Position numbers and translations under genes: made by a program. The notes under the pieces were generated by a model that ran no database searches, was not told the DNA's origin, and saw only the letters and a program-made list of their open reading frames with translations. This document shows, piece after piece, positions 35,263 through 47,019 of a DNA stretch of 64,000 nt. Each line of letters begins with the position of its first letter. The first letter of the stretch is position 1. Location: assembly GCA_009823505.1 (NCBI GenBank), contig VZQC01006579.1, positions 974,060-1,038,059 on the forward strand, written 5' to 3'. The DNA is from Rhizomys pruinosus (lineage: Eukaryota > Chordata > Mammalia > Rodentia > Spalacidae).

Positions 35263-35283
35263 ATCAGCACCACGGCCAGCGCC
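35263..35283. promoter_or_regulatory. Candidate REST/NRSF binding site (RE1/NRSE)
   Basis: The 21 bases read ATCAGCACCACGGCCAGCGC plus a final C. Compared with the classical RE1 (TTCAGCACCACGGACAGCGC plus C), 19 of 21 positions agree; the differences are at positions 1 and 14. Both half-sites are intact with normal spacing. It lies about 150 bases upstream of the SEZ6 ATG. REST silences neuronal genes in non-neuronal cells, which fits brain-restricted SEZ6. Binding itself is inferred. Confidence 0.8.
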
Positions 35284-35659
35284 TGGCGTCGGCGCCTGGG
35301 ATCGCCGCGCGGGGCTGGGGGCGGGGGCGCGGGAGGAGCGGCTTACCGTAAAGTCTCGAGCAAAGGCGCAGAACCTACCGGCAAGAGCGCAGGCTTTGGA
35401 GCCACCGCCAGCCCTGAGAAGGGCTGCCCTACTAATGTGGCACCCAGCCCCCGCCTTTCCGCGCTGCCCACGCCCAGCCAAGCCTGCCACCCTCTCCCCG
35501 GTTAGCAGCCTGCCAAGGAGTTAGGTTCTAACCGGGTTCTCCATTAGAGACAACACCCTCCCCCCCACCTCTCTCCACCCCATCCTGGTACCTGAGGGCT
35601 CCTGGGAGACTACACCAGTGAGGCAGCTGGTGAGGCCCGCGTGCCCTTGTGGCAGCTCC

Positions 35660-35830
35660 ATCCTGGGCCGATAATGAAGATGGCTTTTGAGCGTACAAAG
35701 GACAATAAATTATTACTTTGCGCTCAATAAATGCCAGGGCTCCAGGCAGCTGCATCAGCAGCAAACTGTGCTCACAGAAAAGCTTAATTATCCTGATATT
35801 ATAGTTAAAAGCCAGTGGCACTTGTGTCCT
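35660..35830. promoter_or_regulatory. Candidate proximal regulatory element upstream of SEZ6
   Basis: Opposed SOX-type motifs (ACAAAG 35695, ACAAT 35702, CTTTG 35716) around an AT core, followed by TTAATTATC. Located about 0.6 kb upstream of the ATG, beside the CpG island. Confidence 0.4.
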
Positions 35831-36074
35831 GGGGAGACATTCTCCACTTGGCAGGAGGCAACCTGGGCCAAGCTGTGGGGTGCTGTGGGGTGCTGAAGGC
35901 AGCATCCAGATCCCCATGTAGCCCTGGGTCTCCACACCCTGCTTCTCTGTCCCCTCTGTGGGACCAAAGCAGCCACAGCGACACACATCCTTTAAGCCAA
36001 TACCTGCTCAGGCCTTGGAACTGAGGGAGAAGATGTAGGATAAGCTTGAGTATAGGGGGGTCTCTAGGGCGTTT

Positions 36075-36177
36075 CATTTAAAAAATTTTTTCCATGGTAG
36101 GAACTGAACCCAGGTCCTCAAACATGATCTCATACATGATAGGCAAGTGTTCTAACCACTGGGCACACTTCCAGGCC
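36075..36177 (-). repeat. ID/B4 head fragment
   Basis: Antisense tRNA-like sequence (gaactgaacccaggtcctca ... ctaaccactgggcacacttc). Confidence 0.7.
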
Positions 36178-37604
36178 ACTGAGATTGTTTTAGATGGAGG
36201 GAAACTTAAAAGAATCCCAGGGGAGAAACCCTAAGGCTGTACCATTCACTAGCATGGAAAAATAAGATTCCATGGCTCTTTGTGATCGGAGGAGTCCCAG
36301 TAAGTCACGGGGTAATGAGGCTAGGCACAGCTGTGTCTGACTTGAGGCTGCTATTTAGATTCAAGGGACCATGGCTGGGCTTATGAGGAGAGCTTCAATG
36401 GATCAAATAGGACATGACCATGTAGCTGTTAATATTATCTGCAGGGGAAGAGGAAAGGAAGCTCTCTGCAGTTCCTGGGGGGGGGGCAGCTTTGTGTTTG
36501 GTTCTTGTGAACTTGGCTCAAACCCTAATCCTTGTTCACTGCTCTTCCTCACATCACCCTGGAAGGTAACTTCTGCCCTAAGTTTCATTCCTCAGAGAGT
36601 CTTTCCAGCCTTCGTCTTCCAGCTTTGCTCATCAAATTCTCTGCAGATTCTTTTGTGGGATTTGAGGAGCCACCTTGGCTGTTGTAAAGCGTCCCAGGCA
36701 GCAGGCAGGTGGTGTGTGGAATTAGCCAGGGGAGATGCTGGGAGAGGATTTTTGGACCGTTGCTTGGAGAAGCGGAAGACAAAGAAGAGTAGCAGAAGGG
36801 TGATGGGAAGGGGAAGCTTTGATGAAAGATCAGCAGTGTGGAGAAGCCAGGAAAGAAGGGGGAGAGGAGACAGAGAACAAGAGCTGGCAACAGAGTTGGG
36901 GCACACAACACAGCACAAGAGTGGCTCATCAAAGTCTGGGAACTGGTGAAGGTCGTAGATTCCGCCTTTCCTCCTTGTAGGTCTCCTGAACTCTTCCCAC
37001 ATCCCTGAGGCCCTCAGGATTATACAGCTCCAGCAGACCTAGGATGAACCTTGTATACCAGAACAATGTGTGGTGATTTGGAGGCCGGTGGCAGGCTCAC
37101 TTGACTGTCCTGGCAGCCGGGTTCTAGATGGGCTGGACACTACTTACAAGGGTGAGGGAGCTATCTTGAACATGCAACATGACCTGCAGCATGACCTTCC
37201 CAACTGCTTGAACTAATCTAGGCATTCAGGATGGGGTGGTCCATTGGAGACTACGAGTTCCAGAATATAGTGCCCTGCCCTGAACCCAAAGGATGAGTTT
37301 GTACTGCATGATGGGAGTAATAATACACTTGAACAGTCACTCTTCCCTAAAGATGGTCAACATGGCTTCTGTTGGGATGGGGAATCAAGGTTGAGGCAGA
37401 GCCTGGACCAAGCTGGGAAGCAGTAGAATTTTTTGTCAAGCAGCTCTTATTCCTTTTAAGGGGCACATTCTCCCTAGATCTTGGCATTACCCCAAAGTGA
37501 GGACAATAAAATGCCCAAGGGGACATTCATCCATGTACAAGGGTTATAGGCCTAGAGTTTAATAAATTTATATATAGAGTTTGCTCAACTTACTTGAAAG
37601 GGGC

Positions 37605-37775
37605 ATGGCCGGCAAGACGGCTCAGCAGGGAAAAGGCTGGAAAGCCTAGTGATCTGAATTCAATCTCTGCAACCCACATAGTGAAAGGAGAGAACTGATT
37701 CCTTCAAGATTTCCTCTGACCTCTGCACTTGGACTCACATGGCAGCCTTGGGCAACCTGCAAGTCTCCCTCACTG
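37605..37775 (+). repeat. B3 SINE
   Basis: gccggcaagacggctcagca ... aacccacatagtgaaaggag; older copy without a clear A tail. Confidence 0.8.
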
Positions 37776-38889
37776 ATTTCATTGGTGTCAACTGAGTGGC
37801 AGGACATCTTTGAGTGCTACCTTGGAAGGGTTACCTCATCATGAAGGTTCAGGAACTGAAATACATCTCACATTATTTGGGAGGGTCTCAGGCACCATAG
37901 CCAGCAGGAGGAATAGTGGCCTTCCCTACTGACTCTGAAGGAGAGATACTAAGGGTTAGGATTGAAGGCCTTAGAGGCTTAGATGGGGGAAGGCTCCTAG
38001 TCATTTTCTAGACAGGAGCAGATCTCCAGCCCACATTCTTGAGAAGCCAGCTCCACTTCCCAACTTCCAAACAGCTTGCAAACTCACGGGATTACAGGCA
38101 CATTGGTGTGTCATTCTGAAGTCTCTGCTAGGATGATACTTGCTTTCTGAGCAAAAAGAGAAAAAAATCATCCTTCTCCCAGGCAGGTTTCTAAGCAGAG
38201 TATTTGAAGGGGCTTTAGGGTTTCAGGGAAGCAAGGGAAGGGGCTGCCATCTCACTCCAGAGGCTGTCTGTTCACTGCCACCCACCACTTGGACCAGGTC
38301 CTCAGTCTCTGTGGCCTCTGAACCAACCAGGGATGCCAGGCCTGTCTTCCTGTGTTCCTCAAAGCTAGCCAACCTTTTGAATTTGGAGGCAGAAGGAGGA
38401 CTCTGCCTGGTAAGTGGAGACTCTTGACTCTGGGTATTTGTTCCCACTCCAGGAGTGGAGCAGATCACTGTAGCAAGAGCCTAGGGTGGACAGAGACAGC
38501 AGCAGAAAGTGGTTTGATGTGAACTCCTTTCCATCTCCAAACTGAGGCCTCCAGCCTGCCCACCAGCCCCAGTTGAGGCCTTTGATCCTCTCCAGCTCCA
38601 TAAATGTTTAATGCCACCGGCTGGGCAGAAATGAGGCAGGTGCTGGAACATGCAGACTGAGAACAGGACTTGAGAACCATTGCATTGGCTATATTATTTT
38701 CACGTAGGAGCTCCAGGATGGGTGGGAGGAGGCCATCCCCCTTCATGTGGAGGGAAAAATCCCAGGGTTCAAGTTTGTGGCACTAATAAATGAAACTCTT
38801 TGAAAACCACCAAGGGGCTGAAAATAAAATGAAGAATCAATTGCACAAGCCCAGTCCCCTTGGTTTGATTGTAGGAGAAAGATGGAAAG

Positions 38890-39370
38890 TTAAATGACAA
38901 TCAAATGCAAATACAGCTCAACAAACACCACAGCAATTACCAGGCTCAGGAACCACATGGCGTTTGCAGGCAGCAGGGGTTGGCAATTTGGAAGCCTGGG
39001 CCTGTGCAAGGTGACGGGCATGGGGATATTTTAATGGACAGTTAAATAGATTCAAAAACCTTGCATCTACTTTGCATACACGCTGATGAGTGGGGAACTG
39101 GGATTCAGGGAGGCTGTGCTATCTGTGGCTACTTCTGCATCATTTCAGGTGGGAAGGGGCCCTGAGTGCTTGGAAGGCAAAGCCGGTGTGAGCACACATC
39201 AGAGGGATGGGCCAGTCTCTTCTGTCCTTCCCACCAGCTGATACCGAGGCACTGAGGACTGAAGTTGAAGGGAGCTCATGGGGTTCTCTATGAAAAGGCT
39301 GGAGGCACTGGCCTTCCAACAGCCCAAAGGCCCTGGTAAGAGTGGCCTTCTCTTCTGTATTTGCATAATG
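38890..39370. promoter_or_regulatory. Octamer-containing candidate enhancer
   Basis: ATGCAAAT at 38905-38912, ATTTGCAT at 39359-39366 and further TTTGCAT motifs near 39070 and 39375, in repeat-free DNA about 4 kb upstream of SEZ6. Binding is inferred. Confidence 0.4.
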
Positions 39371-40103
39371 CTTTGCATCTCATTTGAATGCTATTAATTT
39401 GGTGTCAGGCTAGGTTGGCACCGTGTAGGAAAGAGACAGCTGGCCTTCTCCCTCTCCTCTGCACTCCGGGGCTTTCTCTGTGCATAGCCCTCCCCAACCT
39501 GGGAGACAGGAGGCCTCTACTTCCACTGCCCTCTCCATGTGTCCTGACACTCGGAGAGTCTCTTAGGGAAGCCAGCTCCTAAAAGCCAAGGCCACCTTGG
39601 TATTGTGGCCAGTTGAGTTATGATGAGAAAGAAGAAATGGTCCCCAAGGGCACCCTTGCCAGACCCAGAGGCACCATGAGAGGATGCTGGGGGCCTTCTT
39701 CTCCCCAAGCAATCAAGACAGTTTGGCTTGGAAAGGGTCCAAAGATAATAACCACGAGAAGGAAGGAACAAAGACAGGTGATAATCCCAGAAATATAGAG
39801 GCCTCTAGAAATAAAATCCTCTGAACCGAATAGTCCTGGTGCTTGAACTTACATAAAACACAGCTGCCAGAGGCGTTGGGTTTATGGCGCCACTCAGAGG
39901 CTGAGAACTCAGCACTGGGTTGATAGCTGTGTGAAATGGGTCACTTGGCGAGATAAGCTCCAGGGAAGGAAGAGGACCCAGGTGCACCATGTGGGCTTCC
40001 CTGGTCAGTGGACATCAGAGATTCCATAGTGAACTAGGGTTGGAGATGGGAGAACCAGGCTTGCCAGCTGGCTGAGATACCCTCTCAAAACATCTGAGTT
40101 CTG

Positions 40104-40300
40104 GGATAGGGATGTGGCTCAGTTGGTAGAGTGCGTGCCTAGCATGAAATCCCGGAGTCGGTCTTCAGCACTGCATGAACCTGGCATGAAGGTACAAGCC
40201 TGTATTCCCAGTACACGGGAGGTAGAGGCAGGAGGATAGATGTTCAAGGTCATCCTCAGCAACATGTTGACTTCTGGGCCAGCCTGGACTATATAAGTCT
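40104..40300 (+). repeat. B4 (ID-B1) SINE
   Basis: ID-like head (gatgtggctcagttggtaga) joined to a B1-like half (cctggcatgaaggtacaagc). Confidence 0.85.
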
Positions 40301-40834
40301 CAAAACAACCTCCTTACCATATGTGAGTTATTTCTCCTGGGGGGCCGGTTCCAGTGCCCCCCACACCCTCCTACAGATGTCCTAGGGCCAGCTCCAATTA
40401 CCTCTCCAGACAGCAGGCAGGATAGAGGTGGTACAAACAAATACACCCCAGCCTGATTGACCTTACACCTGACCTCACACCACTGTCCCTGATAGCCACT
40501 CAGCCAGAGCCAACATGGAAGCAAAGAATGCTTGCTCTTATTATGTGAGGCAGGACTGGGGTGGGGGTTGCTTTGAATAATATGAGAGGATAATCTTGTT
40601 TCCCCTTTTGAGCAAACCCTGCCATGAAGTGTTGCAATTGCAGGATGGACTGATTCACATTTTACAGAAGGGCCTGAAGTATTTCCTCTTTAAAAAGATT
40701 GCTGCATGCATTGAAACCAAATTCACAATAGTTCTGTCTAGTCTCCATTTTAAAGAAAGTCAGGCCTTGAGTTCACTGGGGTTTTTTTTACCCCTTTCCC
40801 TTTAAAAATAATAATAGCACCACTTATCATTTTG

Positions 40835-40985
40835 CTGTTCATGGGCATTAAACCAGGGGATTTAACAACACCCTCACAACAATATTATGAGGTAGGTACA
40901 GAGCTGTCATTGTTCCCATTGTCCAGATGGGGGACACTGAGGCCCCAGGAGGCTTGGTGGTTCACAACTAGTTAGTGGTGATGCT
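40835..40985 (-). repeat. MIR remnant
   Basis: caatattatgaggtaggtac, then cattgtccagatgggggaca, in antisense order. Confidence 0.75.
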
Positions 40986-41217
40986 GTGCTATACTGCCAA
41001 GTTGGACAGAAAGACACATGCAGATGAGCCTTTGTGGAGCAGGTGGGGGAGGGGCCATGGATCCCAGGGTTCACCTGCAGATGTTTACCTTGGTGATTAC
41101 CCTGGAGCAGGGCCAAGAAGGTGGCCATTTAGAACAGTTACGAAGGGTTGGCTTCTTAATTCATGTGATATCTATTCAATAATTGCTTGGCACTTAACTG
41201 TGATCCAAAGTAGAGTG

Positions 41218-41463
41218 CAGGGGCTGGAGAGATGACTTAGCAGTTAAGAGTACTGGTTGCTCTTGCAGAGGACCTGGGTTCAAATCAATCCCAGAACCCC
41301 CACGGGAGCTAACAATCTTCTGTAAGTCCAGTACCAGGGGATCTGTCACCCTCTTCTGGCCTCTGTGTGTACTGTATGCATGTGTGATACATACATACGT
41401 GGAGGCAAGCACTCATACACATAAAATAAAAATAATAAATAAATAAATAATAAATAATAAATA
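41218..41463 (+). repeat. B3/B2-type SINE
   Basis: Head ggggctggagagatgacttag; body differs from the main B2 type (tctggcctctgtgtgtactg); tail of AAAT/AATA units. Confidence 0.85.
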
Positions 41464-41467
41464 TGGT

Positions 41468-41570
41468 GGGGCTGGAGAGATGGCTCAGGGGTTAAGAGCT
41501 TCAACTACACTTGCAGAGGACCTGGGTTTGATTTCCAGCACCCACATGGCTGCTAAGAACCATCTTTAAG
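41468..41570 (+). repeat. Short (about 100 nt) B2 copy
   Basis: Only the tRNA head and first body part, stopping after ctaagaaccatctttaag. The same end point recurs at 43940 and 54158. Confidence 0.9.
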
Positions 41571-41762
41571 CCCCTGGTTGTGTATGTTTGTTTAATTCCA
41601 CTAAACTATGCTTAAAGTAAAACTCAGCTTCAAGCTTTTTTGGTGCATGGTTCAGTGGCATCTGTGCATTTTCCTCGCTGTGGGGCCATCACCACCACCC
41701 ATCTGTGGAGCTCCACCTTGCCTTGCAGCTGAACGTCCTAGTGCCAAAAGACAAGAGAAACA

Positions 41763-41935
41763 TGGCTGGGCCTGGTGGCACATGCCTTTAATCCCAGCAC
41801 TCAGGAGGCAGAGGTAGGCAGATCTCTGTGAATTCAAGGCCAGCCTGGTGTACAGAGTGAGTTCTAGGACAGCTGCGGCTATAGGGAGACCCTGTCTCAA
41901 AAACAAAAACAACAATAAATGAATAATAAATAAAA

Positions 41936-41966
<31 letters not shown>

Positions 41967-41969
41967 ATA
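41763..41969 (+). repeat. B1 SINE with (AAAT)n tail
   Basis: Complete B1 body to 41900, then A-rich sequence expanded into an (AAAT)n microsatellite. Confidence 0.95.
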
Positions 41970-42512
41970 GTACATGTGCTCCTTACCCCTGCTTGGAGGC
42001 AGCACAGAGAACCTGCTAGTTGAATGCAAAACAGCATACAACAGGCCCAGCAAGGGGAGGCCCTCAATGTGGTCCCTCCTGATTACAGAGGGAGGAAAGG
42101 GAAGTGCAGTCTGCACAGGGGACAGCTTGTGCACAGTAGACTGGAACGAGCCATGGTAGGTGTAGCTGGGCAGAACAAGGAGCATGGGCTGGTGTGATCT
42201 CTAGGCTCCTGATAGACACCTCACTTGTCCATCTCTCCAGCCGTCCTTTACCTAACTACCAACCCTGGCCATTAACGCTCTCTTACTCATTTGTCTACAG
42301 AATGAGAACATTTACTGAGCACTTAATATGTGCCAGGACCTGAGCTGGTCCTCAAGGAACTTCCTAGCCAGGAACAGAAGACAAAGTCCCAACATGCCAG
42401 AAGGGTTCTGGAAGTTCTTTGAGGCCCAATGTCTCTGATGGACCTTGCTCCCCAGGGCAAAGGTACATAGCCCCTCTAGGGAGATTTTCCAGTCTCTTCA
42501 TGTCTAACCCTA

Positions 42513-42680
42513 CTTTATTTATTTATTCATTTATTTTGTCTTTTTGAGACAGGGTCTCCCTTTAGTCCCAGCTGGCCTGAAGCTTGCTATGTAGACCAGG
42601 CTGGCCTTGAACTCACAGAGATCTGCCTGCCTTGGCCTTCCAAGTGCTAGGATCAAAGGTGTGCACCACCATGCCCGGCT
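42513..42680 (-). repeat. B1 SINE
   Basis: (TTTA)-type tail and complete body ending accaccatgcccggct. Confidence 0.94.
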
Positions 42681-43366
42681 CTAACCCTACTTCTTACAGC
42701 CCCAGAATGGTGGGATTGGTTTCTGTTGTTCCTTTTTCTGGACCCTTCCCCTCTGGGTGTCAGCATACTGCAGTCCCAGGAGCCCCAAGAACAGTGTTAG
42801 GGGCATTTGGTCTCCCTCTTGATCCCCAAGAAGCCTGCTGTAAACCTGCCTCTGGCCTCTTGGTATTCTGAGCAGGAATTTAGAAATCTCAAATGGTACT
42901 CAATTCTAGCTGTGCATTCCCATCACCAGCTCCTCCTTGAACTACTTGTCCTCTGCTTGTGACATCACAATGGTCTCTATGGCAACTGATTGTGAGGTCA
43001 CTGGTCCTTAAAGACACAGATTCAGCAGATCCAGCCAATGGCTATAGGAAAGGGAGGGCATAAAACATGCACCCAAGAAATCTAGATTCCTTTCCCATGG
43101 GAAAAAGCAGGACTTCCAGACCTGTGTAGGAAGCACTCAGATTCTGCCCATCTGCAGTGAGGCCCTGTGGGTGGCTCGCAAGAACAAGACCTGCTCACCT
43201 GAAGGCCACAAGGGCCTGAGTTCAAGTCATCCCAGCCATCCGCTCGTCTTGGTTGCAGCTCACAGCCTTCACTTCTTCGCCTATAATATGAACATGATGC
43301 CACCTGCCTTCCAGATGTGCATTCAGCAGGGTTATTCAGAGGAGGGTGATCACTAAACGCTCCCCC

Positions 43367-44045
43367 CCCACCTTTTTGGTTTTTGTGAGACAGGGTCTCC
43401 CTGTAGACTCAGCTGGCCTGGAACTCACTATGTAGACCAAGCTGCCCTTGAACACACAGAGATCCACCTGCCTCTGCCTCCCAAGTGCTGGGATTCAAGG
43501 TGTGTGCTGCCATGTCCAGCTTACTAATTTTTTTTGTTTGTTGTTATTTTTTTTAATTCTTATTTTTGTATGTGTATGAATGTACTGTCTGCTTGTAGGT
43601 TTGTGCACCCCCCGTGTCGTGCAATGCCGCGGGGGTCAGAAGAGGGTCTCGGATTCCCCTGGAACTGGAGTTCTCCTGGAATTGGAGTTACAGACCGTTC
43701 TCAGCCGCCATGTGGGTGCTGGGGATTGAAACTGGGTCCTCTGCAAGAGCAGCCAGCGCTCTTAACCGCTAGGCCATCTCTCCAACCCCGTTGTTGTTAC
43801 TTTTGAGACAGGGTCTCCCTTTAGACCCAGCTGGCCTGGAGCTTGCTCAGTAGACCAGGCTGGCCTTGAACTCACAGAGATCTGCCTGCCTCTGCCTCCC
43901 AAGTGCTGGGATTAAGGGTATGCACCACCAGGCCCAGCACTAAAGACAGTTCTTAGCCACCATGTGGGGACTGGGAATCGAACCCAGGTCCTCTGCAAGA
44001 GTAGTCAGTGCTCTTGACCGCTGAGCCATTTCTCCAGCCCAATTT

Positions 44046-44084
<39 letters not shown>

Positions 44085-44505
44085 TTTTGGTCTTTTCGAG
44101 ACAGGGTCTCCCTGTAGTCCCAGCTGTCCTGGAACTTACTCTGTAGACCAGGCTGGCCTTGAACTCACAAAGATCCACCTGCTTCCTTTGCCTCCCAGTG
44201 CTAGGATTAAAGGCGTGCCACCCACCCGGCCCAATTTTTTTTTTTTGGCTTTTCGAGACAGGGTCTCCCTGTAGCCCCAGCTGTCCTGGAACTCACTCTG
44301 TAGACCAGGCTGGCCTTGAACTCACAAAGATCCGCCTGCCTCTGCCTCCCAAGTGCTAGGATTAAAGGCGTGCCACCCACCCGGCCCAATTTTTTTTTTT
44401 TTAAAGAGACAGGGTCTTAGTACATAGCCCTGGCTGATCTGAACTCCCTATGTAGGTAAGGTTGGTCTTGAATTCACAGAGATCTGCCTGTCTCTGCCTC
44501 TTAAT
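43367..44505 (-). repeat. Array of seven minus-strand SINEs
   Basis: B1 (43367-43521), B2 (43546-43788), B1 (43790-43938), short B2 (43940-44040), (TTTA)n (44046-44088), B1 (44088-44231), B1 (44234-44388) and an older B1 (44400-44505). The two B1s around 44.2 kb share a private change at their ends (gcgtgccacccacccggc). Confidence 0.9.
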
Positions 44506-44509
44506 TTAT

Positions 44510-44672
44510 GGGGTTAGCTTATAGCCAAGGACTTCTGATCCTCCTTCCCCCACCTCCCGGGGGTGCTGGATTCCAGGTGTGTGTGACTACACCAAGTTTA
44601 TGGGGTGCTACAGATCAAAGCCAGGGCTTTGTGCATGCTAGGCAAGCACTCTGCCAACTGATCTCAGCCCTA
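44510..44672 (-). repeat. B4 (ID-B1) SINE
   Basis: Ends with the antisense ID head (tgctaggcaagcactctgcc). Confidence 0.82.
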
Positions 44673-45604
44673 GCTGAACCCATAAATACCGATCATTTTA
44701 GCCTGAGCCCCACAGACTCTGTACATTTTGTCCTATCTGCCTACACTGGCTCTTCTCCTTATTTCCCCATCTTCTTCTGATCTTGACCCAGTTTGCCCCA
44801 AAGAATGCAGATTCTCTTCCACCTCAGCCACCTGCCTCCCCTTCTCTGAAATAAAGCTGTGGCTGCCGCCACAGCCCGAGCCACCACCGGATCCATTGCT
44901 TATTTCAAGTCTTCCGAAAGCTTGTTGAGTTCTTAACTTATTAAAGATAAGCACATGGAAATAGGGAGCAAATCTCTTTATTTATGACATAATCTCCAGC
45001 CCAGAAAAGCGGCAGGAACAGTGTTGCCTGTATTAGGGAACCAATAGGAAAAAAATCAATTAGATCTGTCAGAGCATTTCACTATTAACTTTCTTCTGAT
45101 GTTTCTCGTAGAGCTGGTCATGGGAGTCTCTGCAGTGGTTGAATTGAAGGAGAGAAAAGAGCTTTGTAGAAACAGAGTAGGGATGTCACAGGGAAGATAG
45201 CTGAGGAGGCTCTCAGGCAGACAAGGAGCCTATCCATCCATCCTCACCTACACTGTCCAGACCTCAGCCAGGAAGTCCTTATGTTGTGTTAACCTTTGTT
45301 TCTTGCTGCAATTTCAGCTGGTGACTTGCAGTGTGGATTCTGGGAGTCAACAGGTTGTTTGCTTCTTGTAAACTTGAACCCCAAGTCTGACCACGTGTCT
45401 GCTGGTTGGTTGAGGGTGGGATCCTCATCTTCTTGCAGGACAAACATCCTGCAAAGAGTTCCTCCTGACTACTAATGGCCAGTGGAATCTCTCCCTGCCT
45501 CAACCTCAGCCTACCTATTGTTGGCTGCCAGAAGCTACTTAGTGGCCCTGGGCAGGTTGCTCACCTGAAGGCCACAGAGCCTGAGTTTAAGTCATCCCAG
45601 CCAT

Positions 45605-45712
45605 CTGCTGGCTGGCCTGGAAATCTCTGTGTAGGCCAGGCTAGTCTTGAACTCACAGAGATCCACTTGCCTCTCCTGCTCAGGTGATGAGATCAGCCAC
45701 CATTCCCAGCAG
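45605..45712 (-). repeat. B1 fragment
   Basis: ctggcctggaaatctctgtg to ccaccattcccagcag; its right end adjoins unique DNA. Confidence 0.8.
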
Positions 45713-45769
45713 ATTGTTTTTGACCCAGGCATCCACTCTGAGAGCCTACTTTACAGAGGAAGAAACAGG

Positions 45770-45993
45770 CTCAGGTGCTGGGAAGATGGCTATTGAGGTG
45801 AAGTGCATGTCAAAGCCAGGGGTGTGGATGCACGCTTGTAATCCAACACTGAACGGTCAGGAAAGGTGGATCCTTAGGTCTTGCTGGCCAGGCAGCCTAG
45901 CCTAATCATCGAGCAGCATACTAGTGAGAAAGACTGTTTCAGAATAAAAGGTGGGTGGTGCCTGATAAACAACACCCAAGGTTGTACTCTGCC

Positions 45994-46030
<37 letters not shown>

Positions 46031-46035
46031 AACCA
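45770..46035 (+). repeat. RSINE1/B4-type SINE with (CA)n
   Basis: tRNA-like start, middle aggggtgtggatgcacgctt, and a (CA)n end at 45995-46029. Confidence 0.75.
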
Positions 46036-46309
46036 CATGAACACATACAAAGAAACAAGCTCAGACAGGAGCACTAACCTGCCCAGGTTTGTAAGTAGAT
46101 TAGATATCCTGTGTCCATGAGAACATCCTTCTTGAAGTTTACCCTAAACCTTTCTGGTTTCCTTGTTAGTCCCATGGAAGTACAGAAGGGCATTCTTAAC
46201 CCACGCAGACTTCCTTCTATGCAGGGGTGTCCAGAGACTCTTTGTATGTTGTTGATTCAAATGAATATTAAACACAGAGCCTCACGGAGCCAGCCCTGCA
46301 GGGCAGGCA

Positions 46310-46570
46310 ATGAACCCGCCCTCTTCATGCCTGTTCATTATTATAATTAATAACGAGCTGGGGTTGGTAGTGACCTCGCCCTCACTAGGTATTTGGCTAT
46401 TTCAGAAACTTATTCAGATCAATGACAGACAGCTCAAAATAGATAAACTCCCCACCATCCAGACGAATCAATTGCAACACTGCCGTCACAACAAGCCCAA
46501 GAAATCAATCTGATTTCAGGCGACATGGTAGCTCAGCGTTGGCCAAGCTGGTTTTAATTTCCCTGTGGCT
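46310..46570. promoter_or_regulatory. AT-rich unique block, possible regulatory element
   Basis: Repeat-free; contains ATTATAATTAATAA, TGACAGAC (MEIS-like) and several ATCAAT cores. No function shown. Confidence 0.25.
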
Positions 46571-47019
46571 GAGACCCAGCTTCCTGAGCTCAGTGGAGCA
46601 TCCCTCTTTCCCAGCTGGTGCTCCATGCCCAGGTGCAGGAGGTCGGTGGAGGAGTTGGGCCAACGGGCCAGTTGCATGGAAGTCGGAGTGACTTGGAGGT
46701 GGTGTGACTCTGAGACTCTTGAGCCCCCAGGCAGCAACTCAGAACCGGGGCTGGGAACATGATTTCGCTGGCTTCAGCTCCAGTTTCTGCTGCCCTCTGC
46801 AAAAACCAAGTCTGGAGGCTCTTCTGGGCTGCTTCCCAGTTGGGTGCTGCACAGGGAGACTCCCTGCCTCAGAGGTGGACTGCCTACCTCAGAAGCTGCC
46901 AACCTGCCTTCTCTGTCTTACGGACTGGGTTAAGCTCAGTAAAAAGCTTACCAAGAGCCATGGCGGGGGACAGGAGGGTGCTGCTTGCTTTGTGCCTAGG
47001 CTATGCATTTTTTGCACAT

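Larger units (their letters stand above)
34550..35500 (-). promoter_or_regulatory. SEZ6: CpG-island promoter of SEZ6
   Basis: The stretch around exon 1 is very GC-rich and full of CpG, in contrast with the CpG-poor DNA on both sides. It contains GC-box-like motifs (for example near 34895 and 34935), a GCC-repeat run at 35228-35250 likely in or near the 5' UTR, and an RE1 element at 35263-35283. No TATA box is evident at a sensible distance upstream of the ATG, typical of CpG-island promoters. The exact start site is inferred to lie roughly within 35150-35400. Confidence 0.85.

Noticed and set aside
34765..35505. Long plus-strand open frame (246 codons) over the SEZ6 island
   Set aside because: Arg/Gly/Ala/Pro-rich composition from GC-rich DNA, where stops are rare. 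It overlaps SEZ6 exon 1 on the other strand and resembles no family.
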